This document shows positions 47,271-59,753 of a DNA stretch of 64,000 nt, piece after piece; the first letter of the stretch is position 1; each line of letters begins with the position of its first letter. The stretch lies in the NCBI GenBank assembly GCA_036365145.1, contig JAEOAD010000040.1, forward strand, positions 11,534,501-11,598,500, given 5' to 3'. The position numbers and the translations under genes are program-made. The notes beneath the pieces were generated by a model. That model saw only the letters and a list, made by a program, of their open reading frames with translations, searched no databases and was not told the origin of the DNA. The stretch is from Orientallactaga sibirica. Lineage: Eukaryota > Chordata > Mammalia > Rodentia > Dipodidae.

Positions 47271-47802
47271 TAATCCTACTGTTTATTTTTTGAAAAAACC
47301 TATCATGAAGATGGAACTTCTACATGAAGGACCAACTTGTGAATGGTGGAGTTTCAGTCTCCATCCCAGAAAAGACGTGGTCCAAGGATTCACTAGATTT
47401 GACCCCAAATGCATATTACTCCAGGTCCAAAATAATACTCTTCAATGTCATTTCACTCCTGAGTTATTAATAGGGTAGACAGCAAAGGGCTGACATGAAC
47501 TTGGACCAAAGGAAACATTTCATTCTCTCAAATTTTATTTATTCCCTAAGATTCAGTGCCAGTAATACCTGTTAGTATACTTCAGTAGTTCTCCACAGAG
47601 GGTAATTTTTCTCTCTCAGGGACATTAGACAATGCATTTTTACAAGTGAGGGTATGCCACTGACATCTAATGAGAAGAAACTATACAACCATGTACTGAA
47701 CATGACGTCATGCACAGGACAATCTCCCACAGAAAATAATCTTCCAGCCCAAAGTGTCAACAGTGCCTCAGGAGTGAAGGTCAACTCCTGGGATTTGGTA
47801 GG
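47271..47802. other. unassigned sequence
   Basis: No feature is seen. Confidence 0.5.
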
Positions 47803-48020
47803 GTGTTAGTCAGCTTTCTGTCACTATGATAAAGTAAATGAGATAAGCAATGTATAGGGAGAAAAAAAGTTATTCTGAATCATAGTTGGAGGTTTTAGTA
47901 CATAATCAAATTGGCTTACTGTTTTGGGGCCTATGGAAAGTCAGTACATAAAGAGAGAGTTCTTAGAAAACAAAGCTGCTCATTCCTGAACACAGGAAGT
48001 GAAAAAGAGAAGAAATATAG
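47803..48020 (+). repeat. interspersed repeat, family B copy 4 (5' part)
   Basis: GTTAGTCAGCTTTCTGTCAC start, GTTGGAGGTTTTAGTACATA, then it breaks at a GATA microsatellite. Confidence 0.6.
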
Positions 48021-48025
48021 GGGCT

Positions 48026-48028
48026 GGG

Positions 48029-48084
<56 letters not shown>

Positions 48085-48085
48085 T
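48026..48085. repeat. GATA microsatellite
   Basis: About 14 GATA units followed by a TATA-rich patch and, at 48,146-48,166, a CA run. Confidence 0.95.
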
Positions 48086-48629
48086 TATATATATATATAG
48101 ATATCTATATATAATATACTCTTGAATGCACATGTATACACATAAACACACACACACACACACACATATCCTTTTTTCTTTGTAGCAAATCCAGGGTGCT
48201 TTGTGTCAATCATTGTGGGTCAAAACTTCATTGTGACATAAAAAAATCAGAACAGGACTACAAGAGGGAAGCACAGACAATATGCATTTGACGTGAGATG
48301 CAGTCAAATTCTCGTCAGCTGATGAGCCCTGTCCTGTGAGCATATGAAGGATGACACCTCATCTGTGAATGTACTGGTGACGACAGATCAATAGATGAGC
48401 AGGTAAGTAGGCAGAATACTTAATGGATTGTTCTTATATTTATGAAAGGAAGGCATGAACTTGTTAGGCTTTTGAACACAGTGGAAGACACAGCAAAGAA
48501 CTCAAGAGAATCTTGACACTACTGGGAGATCTTTGTAAAGCTAATGACAGCAAATCTCTCCAAGATAACAAATGGAAATGTACTTGATTGCCCTGGATTT
48601 AATAGCATCACAGCACAGAGCTTCTTCAG
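48086..48629. other. unassigned sequence
   Basis: Nothing nameable beyond the CA run at 48,146. Confidence 0.5.
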
Positions 48630-48815
48630 ACCACACACTCTGCAGCTGAGCAGTCAGGGTTCAAACCTGGCACCGTGTGAGAAGAACCAAGTGTTTTGAC
48701 ATATCACTTGACCCCACTGTGACTTGATTTCATGATCAAGAGAGTGGCATTAATCATAATCCCAGCCTCATGAGATTGTCTAAGAATCAAATGACCTGGG
48801 AGTAGGGCACGGGGT
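48630..48815 (+). repeat. MIR SINE remnant
   Basis: ACACTCTGCAGCTGAGCAGT, GGGTTCAAACCTGGCACCGT, CATATCACTTGACCCCACTG and AGCCTCATGAGATTGTCTAA follow the MIR consensus in order. Confidence 0.7.
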
Positions 48816-49009
48816 GGTGAAGGGCTGGGAAAATAAAATAAAAGTTTGGAAAACACCACAAAGAAACCTAATTCTTCATATGCTAATCAATTTGTCTTTT
48901 AAAGAATTGAATGGCAATAAACTAAAAGGTTGAGAAGAGTGATGGACGGAAGGTTAGTGGAAGTAAGCATAGCTCTGGATTGAGCCTGAATTCACAGACA
49001 CATATTCCT

Positions 49010-49140
49010 GAGCTGTGCCTGCCACCATACCTTCCCCACAGGATGGACTGGACCCTTAAACCATGAACCAAAATAGATCCTTCCCCCCCTTAGGTTAATT
49101 TGTTAGGTATTTGCACACAGAACCAAATAGAACAGAAGGT
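49010..49140 (+). repeat. URR1-like fragment
   Basis: CCATGAACCAAAATAGATCC and following text resemble the 3' part of URR1-like elements. Confidence 0.35.
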
Positions 49141-49229
49141 AAGTCATACTTATTTTTGTAATTAATACTCAACATTATAATACTTACAATGCTGTTGTTA
49201 TTTTTTTTTCTACATCTGGAAAATTGATT

Positions 49230-49598
49230 TGCTGATGTGAATGAAATGACCCCCATAGCCTCATGTGTTTGAACACTTGACCCCTGCTCCCAATAAAGTG
49301 GTGCTTTTTTCGAAGGCTGTGGAGCCTTTAGGAAGTGGATCCTTGCTGGAGGAAGTGTGTCATTGTAGGTAAGCCTTCAGGTGCTACAGGCGTGCCCCAC
49401 TCGCTGTTCTCTCTCTCCATTCTCCCTCTCTTTCCTTTCTCCATGCTGAGGTGAGGGTGTGGTGTCTGCCTGTTGTTCCTGTTATGATTTTTCTGCCAGG
49501 ATGGACTCTCTACCCTCTGCCAACAGAAACCCTATCCTTCCATCAGTCACTTCTGGTCAAGTATTTTGTCTCAGCAATGAGAAAGTAACTGACACATG
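49230..49598 (+). mobile_element. URR1-like (hAT) DNA transposon remnant
   Basis: GGATCCTTGCTGGAGGAAGT, AAGTATTTTGTCTCAGCAAT and a GAGAAAGTAACTGACACATG end, parallel to the copy at 38,824. Confidence 0.6.
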
Positions 49599-50319
49599 GT
49601 TAAGATAAAGTAAAGGGAATACAGAAAACAGAGAGGCAGTACACATTAAACCCAAGGAAGGATGAAGGACTCAAAGGCAGTAGGAAAATTTGACTCAAGA
49701 AAGACCTTGCAGTAGATGAGGAGGACATGGTGGTAACCATCAAGGACTTGAGGAGCCACATGTCATGAAGGGTTTAGTGAGGTCTGCACCAATCCAATGG
49801 GTAGAGTTCGGAGGGGAAATTAAAAAGAAACCAACCTCAATTGAGTATATTTGTTTAATGTTTTCTTCAAGAATATTTCAGGATGAGAAGCTCTGCTTTT
49901 AAAAGAAATCCCATTTCTTTCCAGGGACGTCTTTAAAATTAATGTGTAAGAAGTTATAATTAATGTATCTTACTCTGTCTTGGTGGGGAGGTCAATGATA
50001 AGAGATGGAGGAGAGAGCTGGGGTTGGTAATACAAGGGCGTTCCAGGGATTGCCAAAGAGTTAGAGTGCACTGGGGTATAAGAACCCCTGATCCACAGCC
50101 AGGAGCAACAGGAGAAGAGTCCAAAAGTCAAAACCCAAAACAGCCTTGAGGCTGGCCGTGATATAGTCAAGACACATATTTGAAGGATAAATGTATAAGG
50201 ACCAGTCATTGAGGTTGCATCTCAAAGGCTGACTTCCCAAGAGGCCATTTTTGGACCACAGGCTCTGTTAATCTCTCTCACTCTCTGATCCCCTGTGCGG
50301 TTTTTGATTTTTGTTGTGT
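49599..50319. other. unassigned sequence
   Basis: No gene is seen. Confidence 0.5.
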
Positions 50320-50510
50320 TTGTCATGCATTATGACTGGAATTATCTCATGTATCTACATGACCATTGGTTTATTTTCTGGTTTCCCCTCCTAAACTGGA
50401 AGCGTGACAAGAGCAAAGACTGTGGTTTCCTACTGCATCCCTGGCCCCAGGAAGACCATCAGACACATAGTATGTGTGCCCAGTAAACACCCCCTCGAGA
50501 ATTAAATCAA
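50320..50510 (+). repeat. L2 3' end
   Basis: CTAAACTGGAAGCGTGACAA, GCAAAGACTGTGGTTTCCTA, ACTGCATCCCTGGCCCCAGG and GACACATAGTATGTGTGCCC follow the L2 3' end. Confidence 0.65.
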
Positions 50511-51213
50511 CCAATATCCACATTCATAAATGATTCAAGAATTAGATCAGCCTGAGGCAGAGCCATTTATGGAAAAGCAAACGGTTGCTTTTTCCTGAAA
50601 TATTTCTAGAACTAATGAGTGACCATCTGGATGGCATATTGAAACCTAGTAGCCTGTGGATAAATGAGAGAGAAAAATGTCTAAGGAGGTTTCAAACCCT
50701 AAACAGAAGAGATGTGGTGATCTACAGTTCAACAGTTTACCCAAGAATAACAGCAACAGAAATACCTAAGAACTTCAAAAGAAAATCCATAGCTTCCTGA
50801 ACAGACCTACTTAACCATATCCTTTAAGAGTGAAGCTATTTGAGGAAACTCCACACTGCTTTCACCCCTCCCAAACTCAGGAAACATTATAGAAGATGAG
50901 GCGGACAGAACGTAAAAGCTGGACACTATGGAGGAAGGCTCTATCATCTGGAGAGAACATGACCATGCATGCATGAGCTCACAGCATCTGTTATCTGCAC
51001 AGGACTTGCACAAGATAGGGTCAGTCAACATTTCATCACAGGTTGAGGGGGGGATCAAGAGGCCCCACCCTTCCCTTAGGAGCTATTGGCAGTTAGATTT
51101 GCTTGAAGGAGTCATTCAGTCATTCACTTTGGTGGTGGTGTTACTAGTAAGTAAGTGGTAGAAAGAAGCTGATCAGTAACAGTGGGGAGCAGAATATAAG
51201 AGAGTAATGAAGG
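50511..51213. other. unassigned sequence
   Basis: No gene or nameable repeat is seen. Confidence 0.5.
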
Positions 51214-51241
51214 GTGTACATTATCAAAATAGTATATATAG

Positions 51242-51277
<36 letters not shown>

Positions 51278-51402
51278 AAGCAAATAATTTTTAAAAAGAG
51301 AAAATAAAATAAATAATGAAATTAGTGATCCATGTTATCCCAAACATACCCTTGCTGTTTCAATGCAGGCTGCAGTGTATGTTATCAAAATAGTATATAT
51401 AA

Positions 51403-51450
<48 letters not shown>

Positions 51451-51549
51451 AAGCAAATAATTTTTAAAAAGAGAAAATAAAATAAATAATGAAATTAGCG
51501 ATCCATGTTATCCCAAACGTACCCTTGCTGTTTCAATGCAGGCTGCAGT
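51214..51549 (+). repeat. tandem duplication of a 161/175-bp block with internal (GT)n
   Basis: Copy 1 is 51,214-51,374 and copy 2 is 51,375-51,549. Apart from a handful of base changes (TAGTGATCC/TAGCGATCC, AAACATACC/AAACGTACC and near the start) the difference is GT-run length. Confidence 0.95.
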
Positions 51550-51715
51550 ATGAGGACCCCCAGGCTGCATGACCTTTACAGACCCTTCTAGTAGTGTGAC
51601 TTCATGGATTCCCTAAATGACAGAGGGCAAAGGCATAAGCCCTACCTGATAGAAAAAAAAATTCCTAAGACAACTTTTGGTGTGCTCCATGCAGTTTGAA
51701 AATAAAAGCACTAGA

Positions 51716-51895
51716 GGGCTGGAGAGATGGCTTAGTGGTTAAGACGCTTGCCTGTGAAGCCTAAGGACCCTAAGGACTTTCCAGATCCCACATAAGCCAG
51801 ACACACAAAGGTAAGGCAAGTGCAAGGTTGCACATGCCAACTCAGTGGCACAAGCATCTGCAGTTCGATTGCAGTAGCTGAGGCCCTGGTGCACC

Positions 51896-51939
<44 letters not shown>

Positions 51940-51951
51940 AAAATAAAATAG
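51716..51951 (+). mobile_element. tRNA-derived SINE, long subtype
   Basis: GGGCTGGAGAGATGGCTTAG head, then AGTGCAAGGTTGCACATGCC, then a pure CT run at about 51,900-51,935. Confidence 0.9.
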
Positions 51952-54209
51952 CAACCAGAGTAATTCCTCAGCATATTAGCAGTCTGTTTCCAGCAAAAAT
52001 AATTATTTAAGGAAATGCTAGATTTAACAATGTGACATGGTACTTCCTGAAGTAGTTCTCAAAGGCTAATATAAGTTGTTGATAAGAAAATGGAGGCATA
52101 ATTTGTAGTGTTTTCTGTATGTACTTGACCAAAAATTTCCATTTTCATAGTGTATCTCTCAAAAGTTTTGCTGAATACAATCTATAAACAAGATGGCCAG
52201 ACAAGTGCTGATAAAATCCAAGGGTCAAACTTTGGTCCATAAATAATCATGTTTGTTTGTTTTGATGTTCCTTTAAATATTTGGCACATTAAATATTGAA
52301 ATATATCCTAAAGGCATATTTCTTTAATTAAATGTTCCTGTGTAGCAATGGACATTGTTGCTCCAATGTCAGGTGTAATTGATCTTTATGTTTTTAGAAA
52401 ACTGTATGACCTACAATTGTTTTATAAATTGTGAGCAGCCTCTTTATTCCACATTTTGAAAAATATTCACCTAAATGAAAAGAGAAGTTCCATCCCCTTA
52501 GTTTAAAGAGCTAAATTTGTAGTCGGTTGTGATTCATTAAACAATATTACCTGTGTGAGGCATTAGAAAATTGAATTTCACTGCAGAAATGAAAATATGT
52601 ATATGAGTTACAGTGATGGTAAGCAACTTTTCAATTAATTTATTTAAGTATTTGCAATTTTCATTTGAAAGCAGAAGGCACAATACGGAATACTGAACAA
52701 AAAAATCTGTACATATAATGCTCATTAAAATACAGGAAGAATTCAATGCTGTCTCACCAAAAGTACTTTTCAAGCTGTGTTAGAGCAGACACCAGGAGTT
52801 TCATGGGTTCTATAAAGTACACCATCGGAACTTAATGAATGCTAATTAATCAAAGCAATATTTAGTTCCATTTCCAATTAACTCCCACAATGAATGTTTG
52901 TAAGAGAGAGTATAGATGCCCCAAAACAAGTCTATTCATTACTCAGGCATTATTTATTTATGTTCCAAGTATATCCAGAAATAATTGACTCAAACCACAA
53001 TGAAAGTAATCAATAGAGGAAAACTATTTTCAAAGGCACCGGAAAAACAATAAGTGAGAAGAGGACAAGAAAAGAAATAAAGAAGACAAACCAAAGTGAA
53101 GAAGTTATTGCACAAGCAAAAGCTTAGCTTTGAAGTTCCCGGTTGTCATAGAGCAATTGACCAAGTTAATCTTAACCCTAAATTCAGAATACATATCACG
53201 GACCCTATGAGCAATTTGAATGAATTTATGCTTAATATATTTAATTTATATTTTATGAACATTTGACCTTCTATATAAGACCATTCCCTCATATGACAGC
53301 AATAAAGCCAGGGACAGGACATGCTAGTTTTATTGCACAAATACAAATCTGTATATGCTGATCTCACTTGGCATAGTTAAAGCTTACAGTGAGGAGGGGT
53401 AGATGGATTGTCTTGGAGAGTAGTCTGCCTGAATAGTAAGTACATGTTATGATGTTAAGAGTCTCTGAACTTTCAATAGGACTCGGTGACTGATAATTCC
53501 AGCATGAGCAAGCTGTCAAGTACTTGAAGTTTATATGTTCTGGAATATCAACCATGTCCTGCCCTATGGATACATGTCCACTGGCATTTTATACCCATGA
53601 GGCTAATCTATGATATAAGAAATGGATCCCGACATCCGAAAACTCAAGGATAAGTTATGATATTGCCAAAAATGGCAATATATATTGATTTTACTAGGAA
53701 TGTTAATAGGGCTCACAGATTGTGTGTGTGTGTGTGTGCGATTCCCTTATGGACCAGTTAGGAGACAATGAAGAAAGACATATTTGGATGGGAATTAAAG
53801 AATGTAAACATAGAATTAAATTTTTAAAAAAAGGTTTGCCCTACTAGTGCTGATTTTAAAAAAACAGACCAGCCAGCTTAATGTATTTAATCAGTTGAGT
53901 AGATTGAATAAAAGCTTTCATTCTTAGACATAAGGGAGTTTATTCTCGAGTTTTGTTTTCACAGCATTAGCAATGTGCTCAGTGTAGTGAGTACCTGTGT
54001 TTCCTTCTTAACATGATTGGATTTAGAACCATCTAGAAGATGTGCTTCTGGACATGTCTATGAAAGTATTTGCAGAGAGGTTTTACTGAATACCCACTCT
54101 GAATGTGGGTCTCACCATCTCATGGGCTAGGGATACCCAAACTAAACAGAAAGATAAGAAAGAGAAAGTCACTTGAGTCTAAGAATTTCTTTTCTCTGAT
54201 TCCTGGTCC
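51952..54209. other. long stretch without recognised repeats
   Basis: AT-rich DNA of over 2 kb with only a short GT run at 53,721-53,738. No coding signal. It may hold old L2/MIR pieces or conserved non-coding DNA. Confidence 0.45.
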
Positions 54210-54600
54210 ACTGAGATGTGAGTAAGCAGCTACCACATGTTCCCACCACTACAGAAGTGCCCCCCTTCATTCCCTCCCTGCCATGAGAGGGCTGTATCAC
54301 CTCAAATCAGAGCATGAATAGATATGAATAAATCCTTTCTGTCTTGAGTAGTTTTTGTTAGTTAATTAGTTTGTTTGTTTGTTTGGTTGGTTTGGTTTTT
54401 CAAGGTAGGGTCTCACTCTAGCCCAGGCTGACCTGGAATTCACTATGTAATCAGTCTCAGGGTGGCCTTGAACTCAAGGTGATCCTCCTACCTCTGCCTC
54501 CCGGGTGCTGAGAATAAAGGCGTGCACCACCACGGCTGACTTTGAGTAGCTTTTGACAAGGTATCTATTCACAGCAACAAGGAAAGTAACTTATAGGGTG
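54210..54600 (+). repeat. old URR1-like remnant split by a B1
   Basis: Before the B1: GAATAAATCCTTTCTGTCTT; after it: TATTCACAGCAACAAGGAAA and GTAACTTATAGGG, typical of the 3' ends of the URR1-like copies. Confidence 0.45.
54352..54540 (-). mobile_element. B1 SINE
   Basis: (GTTT)n tail, AAGGTAGGGTCTCACTCTAG, CTCTGCCTCCCGGGTGCTGA. TTGAGTAG duplicated on both sides. Confidence 0.95.
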
Positions 54601-54973
54601 ATCAATTCAAGTGTTTAAATAAATGTTATTTCAGGAGTTTTAGAAAATGGTTTTCATTAGTAAATAAATTTTGGAAAACAGTTACACTGGGAAGCTTATT
54701 CATCCATTCAGCTAACAGGAATATATGTTAACTTCCCCAACGTCCCTTCTCTGAGGGTTCAATACTGATCTAAACAGATGGCACTTGTCCTTACAAGCAC
54801 AGAAGTCAGGAAGTATAATAAAAAGGAGCATCTTTATTCTACCTAAAATATTTCAAAGAAAAATACTGGGTATGAGAAGAGCAGATAGGGCAGAAGTATA
54901 AGCATTAGCTGTTGACAATTTGGGGATTTTGTAGCTAACTTTTTCAGGAGTAGTGGGAACCAGCTCATGTCAG

Positions 54974-55690
54974 AGCAACAAATATTTTTGGAACATGCTT
55001 GTGTTATGGCTCTAGGCCAATCACTGTGGGATATAGAGATGACTAAGATACGGCCTTTGCACTTAATAACCTCAAAATCCAGCATAAAGTGATGCTATGG
55101 CAATAACCTAAAGAAAACTACCAGTAGCTGCATACACAGAAGCGAGATCACAAATCCACTCATAAAGTTCAGAGGATGAAAAGTCCCTACCCGTCAAAAT
55201 GATCAGAGAGCTCTGTGAAGAAGGAGACATTTGTGATGGGAATTAAAGAATGCATATGTAGAACACTGATGGAATTTTTTAAAAAAGGAGACAGCCATTT
55301 TAGTGACCTTAAAAGACCTTAGTCTTTTAGAAAGAAATAGGGGAAATAATACAGGGCAGGTGCCAGTACTCATGGATCAAGGGCACATGTAAGTTAACAG
55401 GGGGCATAAGGTAGGACAGGTGGGTTGCAGCCAGTTCAGGAGACTATTAGATTCCAGACTACAAAGTCTGCTCTTCATTCAGTATGTGATGGAGACCCAC
55501 AGGGGACTTTTGATCGGGGAAGTGACATGATAAAAAGGGAGCTTTCAGATCCTTAAACTCTGTAGGTGATTTTGAGAGATGTGAGGGCAAAGTCAATCAG
55601 ACCAGCTGGTAGTCCAGACAAGAGGTAATAAGGCCTTGAACTGTGACAGTGGGGATGGAAATGAGGAATTAGCAAAGAACACAGAGCTCT
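54974..55690 (-). repeat. L2 remnant, antisense
   Basis: GCAACAAATATTTTTGGAAC, TGTGGGATATAGAGATGACT, GAAGTGACATGATAAAAAGG, GTAGTCCAGACAAGAGGTAA and TGACAGTGGGGATGGAAATG match the reverse complement of L2 in order. Confidence 0.75.
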
Positions 55691-56289
55691 GAACCCATTA
55701 AGAAGCACCCGCAGTCACTGATCTGATCACAGCAGCAATGACACCCCCATTAACTCCATCACAACGCATCTCCGGGAGCTAAGAATGGATGGTCCTAACG
55801 CAAATTGTTCCTAATGTAAATGGAAGCCTGTTCTGCCCCTATTTGCAGGGATGGATAGCACTACGCAGGACTACGCAGCCTTTGACTGAATGTTCAAATG
55901 GCATAGGACATTAACAGTACTGCCACCATTATCCCATTGTGCTCGTCGGCTTATCCTTGAAATCATTAAAATGCTTGCTTACTTTTCAATGCCTCTCTCT
56001 CTGCTTTATAGCAAAATGGCTTCATTTTCTTCTTGTCAAAAATAACTTCCTACCTTCTTAGCTAAGTCCATCTCTTACTTCTCCAACACTCACATACAAA
56101 CACAAAGTACAGTGTGATGTCATGGAAGACGAAAGAATAGGAAAACTTAGAAATCACTTACACCAGTAGTAATTAGTAAGCGATAAGGGTTCAGGAATAG
56201 TGGGCATCCATAAGCACAAAAGTGCCTTTTAATAAAGAAGCAACCTACTCATGGCATATGTTGTGAATAGTGACTTTACTACTGTAGCT
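55691..56289. other. unassigned sequence
   Basis: No gene is seen. Confidence 0.5.
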
Positions 56290-56624
56290 CTTAGCTTCTT
56301 GCTGCTGGCACAGAGCCCCCAACCAGAAGCTACGGATGGGAGGGAAAGAGTTTCTTTCAGCTTACAGTCTCAAGGGGAAGTTGAATCACAGCACAGCAGA
56401 GGTTGGCTCACCTCTAGTCATCCGTCTGCATAGAGGAGGTCAGAAATGAGCTAACTAGCCCGGGGAAGCTGGTCTAATAAACCTCAAGCCCCTATCCCCA
56501 CCAGCAACACACCTCCTCTAGCAAGGCTCTACCCCATAAAGGTCCCACCAGCTGGAGATTGAGAAAGAGGCTTCTTCATAAACACATGAGGCTATGGAGT
56601 ACAGTCCACATCCAAACCAGCACA
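56290..56624 (+). repeat. interspersed repeat, family B copy 5
   Basis: TTCTTTCAGCTTACAGTCTC, CAACACACCTCCTCTAGCAA, ACACATGAGGCTATGGAGTA and CATCCAAACCAGCACAG. Confidence 0.65.
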
Positions 56625-56767
56625 GTGGCTGACTGTGAACATAATACTGAGCCATGAGTGCTCAAACACATCTTTAGACTGGGGAACTTGGAAGTGAGCT
56701 TTCTTGTATTACACTCAGGCTCCAGACTCTCCTTATTTAAAATTTAGGATAGGAATTTTCATGCTTG

Positions 56768-57125
56768 TAGCAGACAGCTTCAGGTTCACTGAGATGAACT
56801 TCCAGACCAGGCAAAGTTATGGAGGAAGGGCTATTTACTGAGCTTACAGATTCAGGGGAAGTTCCATAATGGCAGAAGAAGCTGGCCTGCTTTCACAGGA
56901 CCAAACACAGAGAGAAAAGCCACAAGCCACAAGCCACACAGCACAGCTCACCTCAGGAACTCCCGCTAGGCACACTTTGCATATCTTTAGATTGAAATCT
57001 CAAATCCAACAGTACACCTTAAGATCCGCCCTGTGACACTGCCTGCAGCCAGGTGTATGTAGATGCAAACTACAAACTAATGAAACACTGAATATATTGG
57101 GGGCCATCTATTCAAACTACCACAA
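56768..57125 (+). repeat. interspersed repeat, family B copy 6
   Basis: Closest to copy 1 at 4,840: shared AGAAGAAGCTGGCC, CTCAGGAACTC, ATTGGGGG and TTCAAACTACCACA. ACAAGCC is locally repeated near 56,920-56,940. Confidence 0.7.
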
Positions 57126-57958
57126 TGATCTCATATACACTGTTATTGGTGGCACTCTGACACAATACCAAACACATGGCATTCTGACACATATGCTATT
57201 GCATTTTTACAATATTACCCATCACCTCACACAGGAGATAACCTATGTCTGCAAATAACCAATAAATAAATGAATAAATACCTACATTCTAAGTGCCTAT
57301 GGCACAATGACAGGTTTAATTTCTGATTAACTTGAGCTATAACAAGATCTGCAAGACAGTTATTTGAAAGCCATGTGTGTTGTCAAAGAGAATAGAAAGT
57401 ATAGTTCTTCCCTTGGTCCCTAATCTTCCCCTCCTCCCCCCGGGCTATTGATCTTCCTGTGCCAGTTAAGACGTCCTTAGACCTAAGGTGATCAGAGTTT
57501 CCACTATCACCCATCATGAGAAATAAGGCCCCCATCCAGAAAAAGAAAATAAAATATCCCACATTCAATGAGAATCTACGGATTCACACCAGGAAACACC
57601 ACTAGCAGGAAAGTGAGGGAGGGCTTCAATTTTTTATTTTGTTTTAAATTTGGAAACACCTCACATTCCATGTACCTCCCATGAGATTGCTACACCCTAA
57701 GGTAACACATTTTGTTTGATAATATAACAAAAATGTGAAACTTCTTCCATATTCTGCATCCTTGAATGTGTAAACGGAAAGTCTAGCATCATCTCTATCA
57801 GCTTTTCTCACAGCATTTTCTACTGAGTAATCCCCTGAGGTGTCTTTCTCAAAAGTACTAAAACAAATGTGGAAATGCTATTCTCTGTCCTTTCTCCTTT
57901 ACAGAATCTCAATGAATACTAGCATTTTTAAAGGCTCTTAAAAAAATCCCTTCAAGAG
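57126..57958. other. unassigned sequence
   Basis: No gene is seen; (AATA)n-like patch near 57,262. Confidence 0.5.
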
Positions 57959-58210
57959 GGCTAGAGAGATGGTTTAGCGGTTAAGACGCCTGTCTCCTAA
58001 GCCTAAGAACGCTGGTTCCAATCTCCAGTGGTTCCAATCTCCAGGTCCCACGTTTAGCCAGATGCAAAGGGGCGCAATGCCGCACTTGACCACAAGGGGG
58101 CACATACGCATCTGGATTTCGTTCACAGCAGCTGAGAGGCTGCTGGTGCACCCATCTCTATCTGTCTTTCTCTCCCTCTCTCACTGTCTCTCTCTGTGTT
58201 TCTCCCAAAA
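57959..58210 (+). mobile_element. tRNA-derived SINE, long subtype, with duplicated B box
   Basis: GGGCTAGAGAGATGGTTTAG head. A 16-bp block GGTTCCAATCTCCAG(T/G) is repeated at 58,014 and 58,030. CCCTTCAA duplicated at the ends. Confidence 0.95.
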
Positions 58211-58242
58211 AAAACCCTTCAAAAATAGTATGTGTTATGCAG

Positions 58243-58243
<1 letters not shown>

Positions 58244-58291
<48 letters not shown>
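58244..58291. repeat. (GT)n microsatellite
   Basis: Uninterrupted GT run. Confidence 0.97.
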
Positions 58292-58292
<1 letters not shown>

Positions 58293-58334
58293 TCTTTTGT
58301 TACGGTTACCTGACATAATCAACTTATTAAAAGA

Positions 58335-58638
58335 ATGAGTTCTTTTGGTCCACGGTTTCAGACATTTCAGTCCATCCCTTGGCCTTGTCAGTTTTGGCCC
58401 ATGATGAGGAAGACCACCCTGGAGGACAGGGTATGGTGATATCAAACTGTACCCTTCATGATGGTCAGGAAGCAAAAGAGGGAGAGATGAGTGAAGTCCT
58501 TCTATCCCTTCAAGGGCACCCCCCACCAATGACCTAACTTCTTCCCACCTGGCCCTATCACTTCAGGGATCCTCCACCTCCCTAACCTGCCACAGTTTGG
58601 AGACTAAGGGGGACACTGAAGATGCAAACCATAATATC
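58335..58638 (+). repeat. interspersed repeat, family B copy 7
   Basis: TTTTGGTCCACGGTTTCAGA, TGATGGTCAGGAAGCAAAAG and AAGGGGGACACTGAAGATGC. Confidence 0.6.
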
Positions 58639-58707
58639 TTTTTTTAAAATAATATACCTCTTTAATACTACAAATAAATGATAACATGCTAGAACAAAAT
58701 AATGATT

Positions 58708-58933
58708 TTTTAATATATTTTATTTATTTATTTGAGAGAGAGAGAGAGAGAAATAGGCAGGTAGAGAGAGAGAGAGAATGGGTACGCCAGGGCCTCCAGC
58801 CACTGCAAATGAACTCCAGATGTGTTTGCCCCCTTGTGCACCTGGCTTATGCGGGTCCTGGAGAATCAAGCCCTGAACTGGGGTCTTTAGGTTTCACAGG
58901 CAAGCGCTTAACCGCTAAGCCATCTCTCCAGCC
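58708..58933 (-). mobile_element. tRNA-derived SINE
   Basis: TTTATTTATTTGAGAGAG tail, GCCACTGCAAATGAACTCCA body, GCTAAGCCATCTCTCCAGCC head. Confidence 0.95.
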
Positions 58934-59520
58934 CCAAAATGATGTTTTTGATGTTTGAACTCATTTACATTTTAATTAAGGCAATGAGAATTCTTGAACT
59001 ACTTTGTACATTAAGCAAACTCCTCACAAATAGTTGAAGAGATTGAAAGCAGTCATTTATATCTTAAATGCTGTCTACCATTGATCTTTTTAAGGGATTG
59101 CTATTCCTAAAATTATTGAAATAAATTATCATAGGTGACCAGAATTTAATTAGAAGTTGGCATAGTGAATATTTTATGGCATTAATATGCAAACTGTTGG
59201 TGAAAGCTATTTTTAATATCTGTCTTGAAATCTCAGTAGAGCTATCAGCAGGGAATGTTCATTTTATTCTTTTCACATTTTGCTGCAATCATTGGGAGAA
59301 GAGACTTTTATACCTACTGTGTGCCTGGGTGTGTGACATTTGGGAATCCTCCTAAGGGGATGCGGAAGCATTTTATCATGCTGTGGCTGTGTGTCTCAAA
59401 ACACTGATTATGGAAAGAGACATCATGAGGAATCAAAGGGCTTCTTCAGAAAAGTTAATCTTTGATCTTCATTTGAAGGGTTTGAACTCGTAAAAAGATA
59501 CACGATTTTGCACCTAACTT
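58934..59520. other. repeat-free stretch
   Basis: About 590 bp of AT-rich, unique-looking DNA (for example ATTAATATGCAAACTGTTGG at 59,181). Possible conserved non-coding DNA; not provable here. Confidence 0.4.
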
Positions 59521-59753
59521 GTTTTTAAATTTTATTTTTTTTATTTATTTGAAAGAGAGAGAGTGAAAGAAGCAGAGAGGGAGGGAGGCAGATAGAAAGA
59601 GAATGGGCATGCCAGGGACTCCAGCCACTGCAAATGAACTCCAGACGCATGTGCCACCTTGTGCATCTGGCTTACATGGGTCCTGGGGAATCAAACCTGG
59701 GTCCTTAGGCTTCGCAGGCAAATGCCTTAACTGCTAAGCCATCTCTCCAGCCC
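59521..59753 (-). mobile_element. tRNA-derived SINE
   Basis: GCCACTGCAAATGAACTCCA and GCTAAGCCATCTCTCCAGCC; TGCACCTAAC and TGCACATAAC flank it. Confidence 0.95.

Noticed and set aside
53760..55290. A shared GATGGGAATTAAAGAATG motif at 53,787 and 55,236
   Set aside because: The second lies within an antisense L2; the first is probably another piece of the same old repeat type, so no separate system is claimed.
58158..58529. A 123-codon minus-strand frame
   Set aside because: It runs through a CA microsatellite, a SINE CT tract and a family B repeat.
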